Shown in pieces: positions 11,028-21,412 of a DNA stretch of 64,000 nucleotides. This DNA comes from Klebsormidium nitens (taxonomy: Eukaryota; Streptophyta; Klebsormidiophyceae; Klebsormidiales; Klebsormidiaceae), in NCBI GenBank assembly GCA_000708835.1, contig DF237453.1, forward strand, positions 1,795 through 65,794. The letters run 5' to 3'. Each line of letters begins with the position of its first letter. The stretch's first letter is position 1. Below the pieces are notes generated by a model. That model had not been told where the DNA came from, did not search any database, and worked only from the letters and a program-made list of their open reading frames with translations. A program made the translations under genes and the position numbers.

Positions 11028-14000
11028 ATGGATCTTCTTGCAACGGACGATCATATTGCAGCCCTCTCGCCTCTTGAGCTCGTAAATTGGGTGGTGGAAC
11101 TGAGCTCTGGAGGTGGGTGACATTTGCTACCACTGTTTGAGCTATCGTTTGCTCCTTCAGCAGACTGCGCACTCTGAACTTGCTACTCTATGTAATCTGT
11201 GTCAGCCACTGGCGGCGCATTGAAAGCTCGTTTGTCAAGCTGATTCCACGTTGATCACGTGCCTTCCGCAGTAACGTCGACAGCAGCCTGTAAAAATCTG
11301 TTGAGCTTTTGTGCAGATGTGGTCTGTGCAGTTGAACACTCTTGCAAATCTTATGCAACTTTCAGATTGGAGCATCACATGACAGTTGAAAAGGAAACCA
11401 ACCTCAGTTGGACCAATCAATCAGCTTCATAATGATCCAACGTCTCATCTTCCACAAGCCAACAGCTGACTGTTACTTTGTTGACACCAGGCGATGGCCG
11501 GAAGCCTGTCAAGCACACCGCCCTTCTCAAGCTGGTGTCAAACGCGCTCGCGCTTTCCCCCGACCACGACCCCTACCGCCATTCCCTGGCCTGTTTCAAG
11601 TCTCTCGGCGGGGGCCAGTTCTCACCCGCGCAGCAGAACAGCATGGGCCACCTGCTCCTAGCTGCAATTGACCAGTGTAAACAGGCCCCAACCTTCTCCC
11701 ACGTTGACCTAGCTCCCTCTAGAAACGAGGCTGCTGCTCTGGTGTCGTCCGTCTTCGAGGGGGTTTTCACACTAGAAAGCCGGCTGGTGGTCCGGGTGGC
11801 CGCCGCCTTCGGTGTGAAAAGCCCCGACCTCGGGGACTCAGGGAGAGCCGCAGCGGGCCAGTTTACGAAGAAACTAGTTGCGGATAAAAACTTTGCGGCG
11901 GGGATGGGGCTTGCGCAGCAGCTCGACTTGGGGCCGGAACTAGGGGCGGCGCTTTTGTTGCAGATGTTAGACATGGGGGCGGCGCAGGCTGCGGTCGATT
12001 GGGCGAAGCCATACGGAAAAGAAGTGGGGGCGCGGATAGTGAGGGAACTTGCGGCGAGAGGGGACCATAAGACGGCGTGGCAGATGATTGAGAAGCTGGG
12101 AATGCAGGCCGAGTTTCCAGGGGCGTATATTGCCTACAGGTGAGGATATGGTTTTGACTCTGGCAAGAACGAAAAGAGGGAAGCGACAGTCAGTTTCCAG
12201 TGAAGGAAAGTTCGCTGGTGTAAACAAACGTCGATATTTCTGGTCTTGTGAACTGTAGATGTGAGGGAAACGGGCTCATGCATCCGCGCTTCACTTTTAT
12301 CTTGGTGAAGGCAGGGTAAATGATTACAACGATTTCACAGGTATCATTGTCAAACATCTCAAACCCATCCGTGCAAAAAATCTGGGTAACTTTTCTTCTT
12401 CAAGAGCTGTAGTGCAGGTCCAAGAGGGAGAAAAAGATGGCTTTCTGTTGGTCTGCTTGGAAATAGCGTAATCAGTTGAAAGACATTCAACTTCACAATC
12501 ATCTGGCGCTTCAACAGAATAATCTGTGTGCATATCAGTCAGTCTGCACGTTGAGGACCGGCTATAAGTCGCTTCAAAGCTTGTGGAAGCTGCCATAGAA
12601 AAGTGGTCGCTTCTCTTTGTCCAGACGATGGTGTGGATCTCAGATGAAAACTTCGACGATCAGCATTCTATCCTCGAGAACGACTCACTTGGCAAACCCT
12701 CAAGGACCTGTTGGAAGGTTGCTTCTTTCCCTGTTTCGGAACCCATGTTTACCTTCCGCCCCTGTTGGCCCAAACGTCTCTCTCGCAAAGCAATCAGATC
12801 GCCTACTGGTCGGCCGATATGTCGAACCAACGCATTGTATCAGTCAGCTTATCATGTCCTTTGCTTCGTGAGCTTCTAAGCCGGTATGTCTCGCTTCCCC
12901 TCCAGGAAAACGTCCATCACGAAGCTTGCCAAGAAAGGGGTCTGGGACGTGGCCCGCTCCCTCGCTGAAGAGGACCCGATTCTCAAAGAGCACCTCGTGG
13001 AGGCCGCCATCATCGAAGAAGAGTTCGCCCACGCCGTCGAGTTTGCCGAGCGGTTCGGCCTTGACCACCTCTTAACCGAGGAGGTTGTCTCCGCGTCCGG
13101 GCTGCCAACGCAGACCGACTGCCTAACCCTACCGATCCCTCCTAACCGCGTTTTCTTCGTCGATAACCCGGAGGGTTTAGCGCGGGCTGAAAATGAGATC
13201 TGTGCCTCGGACTTAGTGGGGATCGACTGCGAATGGAAGGCGGACTCAGTTCGGGGGGCGGTCCCAAACCGGGTTGCGTTGCTCCAGCTGGCGACACGTG
13301 GCGGCGCGTGGTTGGTCGACCTGATAACTCTCAGCCAATCCTCCCCCGAAGCTCTAGAGTCTTTCCTCTCCTCGTTCCTTCCCAACGAAAACATCCTGAA
13401 ACTCGGGTTTGCGGTCAACGGTGACCTGGACCGAATCTCCAAAACTCACCCCGCAATCCGGGGGGCGCTCCGAAACTGCGGCCCGCTTCTAGACGTCGCC
13501 GGGTTAGCAAACCTGCGGGGAGTTAGAACCAGGTCCTTGAGCGGAATCTGCGGAGTCTGCATCGGAAAGCCGCTTTCTAAACGGGTGCGGATGAGCAACT
13601 GGGAGGAGCGGCCCCTAAGCGAGGCGCAGACGCAGTATGCTGCTCTCGACGCGCTGTGCCTGATTCCGCTCTTCGATCTGCTTACCAACCCGGACTTTCG
13701 GGTGCCAGAGAGAACCGCGTACAGCCAGGCAGCTGATGGGGGGATTGCAACGGTAGAGGAGCCGGGAACGGCGGAAGCTAGCTTTAGAGTCGAGAATGCA
13801 GATGAGTCGGCGGTTGAGGGAGCGACTGGTGATCTGGCTTTGGGCCGAAAAGGAGGGGATCCTGAAACTTTCGAGGGGCTGAGCGAAACCAACGGAGCAG
13901 CGCTTATAGAGCCTGGATCAGGGCTAGATAGAGAGTTGCAAAGTGAGTTAGAAAGCGGGTTGAGTAGAGATGTAGACAGTGAGAGGTCAGACAAAGGTAT

Positions 14001-17000
14001 AGATGGAGGAGAAAACGGTCGACTACAGGAAAACGAGGCGGCCGGAGGGTCAGGCTCTGACGCAACAACCGAGCTGCTTGCGTCAGCAACCGGTACTCTG
14101 GAAATGGTTGGCCCCTCTCTTTCGTCAATGGCGGAATCTCTCTCAGCTTCCCTTGCCGCGCCGGTTAGAAACGAAGACGGGTCCTCGGTTAGTAACTCCG
14201 GACGGAAGCCTCAAAAGCCGTGGCAGAGTTTAGTGTACTTCTACGGGGCCAGGATCGACACGGGGAGGGGCAACAAGCGACGGGAGAAGCGAAAAGGAAT
14301 GGCAACCGAGCGTTTGGAGAAAGCTGATCTACAAGGGCCGCAGTTCTCGGAGAACGGTGCTCTAAGCTCAGGCGGACCGCAGATTGCCGAACCAAAGGCA
14401 GAGTACTCACTTTTGGCGGGTGAGAAACTAGAGGCGGGAGTCGCTGCGGCGGTCGAAAAGCCGCAGGCGTCAGAGAAGGGAAAGGGGACGTGTGAAAGGA
14501 GCAAGTGGAGCGGGCTGGGGCTTCCCGAGAGAGTCGCGGAGGCGCTTCAGAAAGGAGGGGTGGCGCCCCCGCAGGTTTTAGTGTGCTGGGAGGGAGGGGA
14601 AACGGTGGGGAGAGATAGTGAAAAAGCGGAGGTTGGTGGAGCTGGTAGGGCTGACGTGGATGCGACCGAAGACAACGGGAGTTTGGACGTGAAGGCGGAA
14701 GTTGAAGGGGAGCCATCGAGCTCGCATGTGGGTGTGAGTCCGGTCGATGGGGCCAGCGGGATCCGGCCGGAGCATACGGAGGTGGACGGAAACGGAAGTG
14801 GGAGCGGAAACGGAAGCGGAAGAGAGGTTGAGGATGGAACGGTGAGGGGGGATGAGGACGAGGAGACTCGGGCGCTCGAAGCCTGGCGAGCCGCGAAATT
14901 GGCAGCGGCAGGGGAGCGAAAGGTAGGTCAAGAGGGAAGAGGCTCGGGAACTAGGAGTGGGGAGGAAAGTGGTGGTGTTAGCGAACGGGTGACTGGGAGC
15001 GAGGGGGAGGAGGCCAGTGGACACGTGGCGACGCGCGAGCGGCCAGCGTGGCAGGTGCGATGCATACCTGTGCTGATCTCGGGTGAGAAACAGCGCAGGG
15101 AAGTCTCAGATGTGCACGCTACTTCTGTCCTGTGGTTGGAGCGTAATCAGTGGGACTCTTGAAGTTCAGACCTTGCAGTGTGACTGCTTCTGCGTCCTCT
15201 TATCTTCCTCTTTCTTATTTGTGACCAGATATGTTATTTCTTGAAAAGTTCTTATCTTCCACTCTAGCGGTTGAGTGGATCACGACTGAACTAAACGACA
15301 CTTGAAACACGAGCATAGGATCCGGAGGAGCGGCCATCGACCTTGTGAGGACTTCCCTGTGAGAAACATTCCTAGCCGCAGCAACTTCTGCTGAGGAGCG
15401 TTCGACTGATCAGTCCTAGCCTTTTGGCTTCGCTCGCACGGAAGCAGTCCATGATGTCCAACATGGTCAGCAGCTTCGAAAATTTCAGACGTTCTACCCA
15501 ACATGGGCGACATCTGATCAAAACCTCGACTGAGTATTTTCATTGTTACAGTGCTAGAAGCCGCCGTGACCAGTCGTCCGGCCGCAGTGAACTCTTCGGA
15601 GAGCGGAGTCGAAGCTGACTCGCCGGAGCTTCCCACGCCGCTCGTTCATCCGCCCAAGAAGCTTAGACGTGAGCGCCAAACTGTTGCAGTGTTATTTGCA
15701 AAGCTCAGAGTCTTTCCCGTTTAGCTAGTCCGAAGCGCTCGTTAAAATCTGGACGGCGTTCCCCTGAGAGAGGAGCAAGCGAACGCGACCCAAGGGGCTG
15801 CAAAGCCTGTGGCCTTATAGAATCCAGCGACAACAAATTACACATATTAGTCAATTTTGACAGATTCTCGGATTTTCTGCATCTGTGCTGACCGGTCACT
15901 GTCGTTAGCGGCTTTGTAAGACTGAGCTTAGAATGCAATTGTAGAAACAGTTTTCCGCCTATTACTCGACAGGGTCTTACAGTTTTGACTCGCGGTGTTG
16001 CGCCTTTTTCCCGGCTCAACCACGTGACAACTTGCTTGACCTATGTAGACATCTGCCTCCCATCCTTATACGTTACTGGTATCTTCCTTTCGAACTTATC
16101 AAGTGCTAGGGCAACGTTAGTGTGGACTGTTAGCGGCTCGCCTATGCGACCAGGTAGTCTGTTGAAGCTCTTTCACTCCAGATTCAGGACAAAAACAATA
16201 CGTCCATCTCTATGACCAATGAGAAATTGCACAACGGAGTTTGTCAGGCTAAGGGGATCCCTCTTCTCGAATGCAGTAAGGCCTGTTGTGCTTCTCATCG
16301 GCGAGGGGCGAACCCCTGATCTCCAGGTTGTCATTAAACACCTGGGCATGCCCGGAAAGTGAGAAAGCAACCCCTATTGTGCTCCCCTCTTTTCGTTCCT
16401 CTTTCTCTGCTCTCTCGTTTCTGCGTGCGACGCTTTCGGGTAGATAAGTTACCTATTGATTAAGGTATGCAAGTGTCCCGCAGTTCATGAGAGGAAGTGT
16501 GCCGACTGGCATGCCGCCCTTGCCTGCGCATGGCATCTGTCTGTCGCCGTTTTCCCTCGTGCCCAAAGTCGATCGTACTTGCACGCTTCTTTCCGCAAAC
16601 GACGAAGGTCGTTTGAAAAGGCTGCCGAGTCAGAGCGTCTGCAGTGATGTGCCTGGTTACTGTAGCAAAAGATTCAATCGCATTCCTGCCTTCCCAAGTA
16701 CGCCACGTATAAAATCTTAAGTAAAGAATCCTGTTCCCGGAGCAGTAACGTTCGGCCACGTAGCAATTGCTGCTGAAGAGAAACACCTAAACTCTTTGTT
16801 GTTCCTCGCAGACTGGCTTGGATCGCCGACGACCACGAGTGTCTGACCTACTTCGGCTACCCCCCCGCGCTGCTCCCCCCGACCGGCCACGTGAAAAGAG
16901 CGCTTCTAGCTTTCGACAGCAAGCTGAGATCACAGCTCGGAAAAGCGGGGGCCCGGGTTGTGACCGCTTCCGGCAGAGAGGGGGTCTCTCTCGCCTGGGA

Positions 17001-18668
17001 AATAGGCCCCCTGGTCCGGTCAACTGGGGCCATTTCGCGGGACTTTGCAATCAAGGAGGCAGTTGGGCTGGAGGGCCGAACGGAAGAGAGTGGGGAGCGG
17101 AAGAGCGGAACGGAAGAGGGTGGGGAGCATGAGAGCGGAATGGAAGAGAGTGGGCGGGCGGAAAGCGACCGTGATGGAACTAGCGGAGAGGAGACAGCGG
17201 AAACCGGCGAGATCGTGGGGGCTGCATCCTTTGACAACGGTGCGTTGGAAAATAGAACGGCCGAGGAGGATGGGAGCAATTTGCGAGCAAACGAGCAGGG
17301 GTCCGACGATGGAGCGAGGCGAAGCGGAAATCTTCAGGGGGGCGCAGTTTCCGGCGGAGTTGGGACGGAAAAGGGCGGAGCTTCACCGGAAGGCGGGAGC
17401 GGAGACGGCGGTGATTCTGGGAAAGCCGAAAATCGAAAGCGCGTTGGCGCAGGGGAATGTTTAGGGTTGCCGCCACCCGACCAAGCGTTCGATTTGAACG
17501 GGCCAACGGATGTGAACGGGGTCGACGTAACTGCAGTGAACCATTCAGGGGGATCCCTCTCCGCGGGCTGTGAGGAGGTTGCGACGTGGGATGAAGTGGG
17601 CCGGAGTGCGTCGGGAGGGGAAAACGCGGGGACTGCGTCCGTGAGGAGGGGTGCGGAAAGTGCGTCCGGAGGGGGGGGTGCAAAAAGTGCGTCCGGAGGG
17701 GGGGGTGCCGAGACTGTGTCCGGAAGGGGGTTGCGGAAAATGCGACTGGAGGGGGGGCTGCCGAGGAGGCTGTGTTTCGACAGAGGTTTGCAGAGACTAC
17801 GTTTGGAAGGAAGGTTGCAAAACGTGCGTCCGAAGGGAGGGGTGTCGAGGCTGCGTCTAGGGGGCGGTTTGCCGAGAGTGCTTCCGGAGGGGTGACTGAG
17901 AGTGCCTCTGAAGGGGGGGTGACCGAGACTGCGTCTATAGAGGGGGTTGCCGAGACTGCTGCTGGAGGGGGGGGTCGCCACACTGCGGTTGGAGGGGGGA
18001 CGGAAAGACGTGCCGCAGGTCTGGTGGGCTCCCTAAGAGCTGACGGAGGCGTACTGGCTGTGAGGTTTCATCGACCAAGTTGGGAAACCGAAACCATTCT
18101 AGAACTCCCTTTAGAACCCTGGTACAGCCCCCCCAGCAAAGTAGAGCAGCTTGTCAGGGTCGCCGAAGATCCAGCGGGATGTGTGACCTGTGAGCAAGTG
18201 GGGGGGTCCGAACACGGGTCCGCCGTGCCCCCCAGAACGTTCAGGAAACGAAAACCGCGTCCCCCGAAAAAGAGCCCCCTGGCAGGAACGGGTCGGTTCG
18301 TTGGGCTGGGCACGAGAAAGGAGCTAGAGACGCTGGTTGCAGTGCTCGGGGGATCATCCCGGGGATCGCGTGGCGTGAGCAACGGGCTGGGGGAAACTAG
18401 AGTGGTGCGAGAAACAGCCGCTCCGGAAAAGCGGTCGGGGTACGATCCCCGGTCGTCGTTTCGGGAGGCGTGGGCTGCGGAAGCGGAGAGAAAGCGGCCA
18501 TTTTGGGCGGGGTGGTTTTCCGGCGCGCAAACGTCCGCCCGGTACGAACCACCGGGGGCGATTCGCCCGCCTTGGAGGGAGCCGGTTGGTCAGTCACCGG
18601 TCGGTGGTTTTGGTTGGTTGACTGACAAGGAGTTACACCCTGCGGACAACCCTTGTGCTGGTAGGTAG
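11028..18668 (+). CDS. Mut-7/EXD-like 3'-5' exonuclease fused to a YbaK-like domain
   Basis: Exons, all phase-consistent: 11028-11112, 11491-12139, 12906-15082, 15552-15668, 16277-16358 and 16812 to about 18664. The start sits in a strong GCCATGG context. Residues 1-310 form a helical region like the N-terminus of Mut-7/EXD3. The DEDDy exonuclease follows: motif I GIDCEW (D352, E354; codon at 13225), motif II KLGFAVNGDL, motif III QTQYAALDAL. After a disordered insert rich in E, G and S, exons 4-6 encode a second fold resembling YbaK/ProX-type aminoacyl-tRNA deacylases: IKHLGM, FGYPPALLPPTGH and LVRSTGAISRDFA fall in family order. From about 17.0 kb the product is low-complexity repeats. The frame shifts by one base in a G tract near 17726-17730, so the assembly or the allele is broken there. 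Expected role is RNA/DNA 3' trimming combined with a tRNA-editing-type or binding fold. The exonuclease call is firm, the YbaK call good, the C-terminus uncertain. Confidence 0.82.
16999..17990 (+). repeat. Coding low-complexity repeats with frame change
   Basis: Two repeat sets lie inside the last large exon. Around 17080-17160 a 27-30 base unit encodes variants of EESGERKSGTEEGG. From about 17580 to 17970 a G-rich unit of roughly 30-40 bases encodes variants of ESASGGGGAE. Before about 17730 the motif reads in the frame of the YbaK-like domain. After it, the same motif (AETT, AESASGG, TETAS) reads in the frame shifted by one base. Long G runs make slippage or sequencing error likely. Confidence 0.7.
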
Positions 18669-19167
18669 CGTGCAAACACCCGGTCGTCAGCACGTCGACC
18701 TACCAGATGAGGTTGGATTTTTCGAGAGTTCGCTCCGCGCCTATTATCAGCGTGTAAAACTTATACGGCTCACTTGTCTTCGCAAAGGGCACCAGGCCCA
18801 TGTTATGTCACGAGAAGTAGTTTTTGGTATTAGTCCAGTCCAAGTACGCATCCTTGAGAAGAGCCGTGATCGAGCCCGTCCGCCGACCCCTTTATTGCTG
18901 TGTCCCCATCTCTTCCCTCCACTCATACCATTTTTGTTACTATCACCCAACATTCGTCATTCGTGGCGACCTTCTCCTTAGATATGTTCTTGGAATTCTC
19001 AAAAAGCCGCCCACGTCAGCTCGTCCTTCGCTGGGATTCTCGTCCACTTGTGTCCGTAGATGTTAAATTGTGGTGACCATAACCCCCGGCTTTAGAGTCC
19101 CCAACTCACGTCCTTCTTGAATCAAACTTGGGTCCATATTCTGATTAGCGCCATGTTTCGAATGCAG

Positions 19168-19838
19168 GTATGGCAGCACAACGCGACGAAGTTCTCGGTG
19201 TGCCTCCAAGCGCTCGCCTGGCCCGCTCAGCCGGAGTCTCGAGGCCCTGTTTGAGGACACACCATATGATACGGGACGGATTATGCCCAGGTAAGGAATC
19301 TGACCTCGTAAACAAGGCCTCTCTTCTGACGCCATGTGTCATTGTCCCATCTTCCAAGAACTCCTACTGTTCAAGGAGTTCGGAAATCTATTCAATAATT
19401 GCTGCCATGATAGCATCCTCAAACGCGAACCAAGCTGTTTCTACAAGCGCCTAATCGTTGATCCTTAAATGCACCCATTCATCAAATCATACCTTTCGCA
19501 GGTTTTGCTCTCCGGCCGACCTTTTTGGGTGGAGCGTTGAAAGCCAACCCTTCGACGGGTGTCGTGCGGATGAGATGGGCCGCAAAGGTCTGCCTAGGAT
19601 GTTAGGCCAGTTCCTGTCCGCCCCTCAGGCTCCCAAAACCTTCACTGGACGCCTAATTGAACATCGGATAACTTTGTCGAGCCTGCCACCCCGTTCCATT
19701 CCTTTCCGTGTTTGTATGAAAGCTTTGGTATGTCAACCCCTCGCCCCACGAAGGGAGAGCACAAATGCATTCCCGAGGTCGCCGGTCGAGATTGTGCTTG
19801 ATTGGTCAATCCTTCGACAGTCGACTCAGCCGACATGA
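19168..19838 (+). CDS. Possible terminal exons of the exonuclease gene
   Basis: Two further segments can be joined to the preceding gene with matching phase: exon 19168-19290 (after AATGCAG, ending CCCAG before GTAAGG) and exon 19502 to at most 19838 (after TTTCGCAG). They would follow a donor at 18665. The joined frame contains SLEALFEDTPYDTGRIMP and then FCSPADLFGWSVESQPFDGC. I recognise no domain. The phase fit across two junctions is the only support. The real gene could instead end at the stop at 18666-18668. Confidence 0.33.
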
Positions 19839-21412
19839 TCGTGTTCGAGTGCGCGATAGCCTTTGAAGCAGAGTGATACTGACAGCTATTGCAAATCACA
19901 TGGCAATGATGTGGACCTCCGCCCATGCATGCACTCTGGTTATACATGTATGCCAAGATTCGTCGATATTGCGCACTGGTACCGTAATCAAACGGCGCGA
20001 CCTGATTGCCCGGCTGGCTCTGGCCTGCGGACGCATACGCAGTGGCCCGACACTGCGCGAGACCAGCATATGTCATGCGTCAGGTTACCTTCGATTATAT
20101 GTAGATAAAGTGAGCCGCGCCCCAGCGACGCGCGCAGCGCACTGACATGGCGGCTTGGATATCGACTTGATCATGATGTCGATCACGCGGATATACGATG
20201 TATCAATTAATCAATGTGCTGCATGGCCGCGGCGCGCATGGCAACTTGGCAACGACCAACTATGGATGGCGGGCCGTACTGTTGCTTGCTAAGCACCGGC
20301 CAGCAATTACTGCGTCAGGTACGTCGCGTATGTCGTAGTTAATCCTATTCAACGCACGTATACCGGCGGCGTATACAGAACTGCTCGCCGGTGGTGTTGG
20401 CGCATGCAGCTGCGCGGCTGCATGCCTGTACGTGACCGTCGCAACATGCGACTTGCTGGCACGGGACCGCTGCCGCAACTTGGCAATGATTCAAATGCGA
20501 TATGCCACCTTTGCCAGCATGCAGCGCGCGCGAGGATAACGACTCAGAGTTAATCAGATTGGCCAAATTGAGTTGTATACATCATAATTCGCACATTGAG
20601 TCACCGTGTCTAATTGTCCCGGAGTGAGTCCGTTTTATTGTACGTCGACTAACTTGGAACGGATTGCTCATGCAAGATCAGCGACTAAGACAGTCTACTG
20701 GTGCTCGGGAGAGGGGAACCGGTCTGTCTGCTACAGGCTTCGAGTCCACGCTGTCATGCAGCGTACGTCGCCCAAAGCGTGAATGCAGCACGTTACCCTC
20801 CTTCAAGTAGAAGTCACGGTGAAGAGGCAGGCTTCCAATATTAACGTGGCGAGGTACACGCACTTCTCAATCATGCAGTATGCTTGCGCGTGATTTCTAT
20901 GTTGCAAGTTGCAAAATCTGCATGCCGTACGTTTAGGCAACTCCGGCCCTAGCCCAGTGTTGCGATTCACGAAAAAGACTAGACCTGGCCACAATCCGTT
21001 GAAGCCTGGGGACTGCTGCGCTTTCGACCGTTCCTCAATGCTTCTTTTTGAGCCCATCGCCTCGTTTCACAGACTTTGCACAGCGTCTGGCCCGTTTGAC
21101 TCTATCGTTAACTTGGTATGCTACCGTTGAAATTTAGTGTTGGACTAATTGAGAAGGGGGTAAAGCCTGATCAGACGGCTCCGCCGCCGTCTACTGATCA
21201 GACGGCTCCGCCGCCGTCTACAGTCCTACAGCGTGGCGCAACACTGACTGTCCTGTCGGCATTTTCGCTGCCCTCCAAAATATGCTGACGCGAGCGCCAG
21301 CTTGATCCTTTGCTCAGGCCGCATCTTTCAAGTTCGCTGCTCAACAGTTGCGGACTTGAATAGCTGGCTTCTCTGTTAAGTCGGAAACGGAATTTAGTGT
21401 CTGAACAAAAAG
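19839..21412. other. Spacer between two gene 3' regions
   Basis: No gene seen. The stretch 20100-20560 is dense in short palindromes, for example 9-base arms GCATGCAGC/GCTGCATGC at 20402-20425 and ATCGAC/GTCGAT arms near 20159-20185. A perfect tandem of a 27-base hairpin unit lies at 21168-21221. The spacer separates a plus-strand gene from a minus-strand gene, so it should hold both 3' ends. Confidence 0.5.
21168..21221. repeat. Perfect 27-bp tandem repeat, each unit a hairpin
   Basis: Two identical 27-base units, 21168-21194 and 21195-21221. Each contains the self-complementary core AGACGGC-TCCGCC-GCCGTCT (7-base arms, 6-base loop) preceded by TGATC. The copies are identical, so the duplication is recent. 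It lies about 190 bases beyond the stop of the PsbP-domain gene, where it could affect 3' processing; that is inference. Confidence 0.85.

Noticed and set aside
14780-14830. Short GGAAACGGAAG repeats as a regulatory array
   Set aside because: They are in frame inside exon 3 of the exonuclease gene and simply encode a Gly/Ser/Asn-rich linker.
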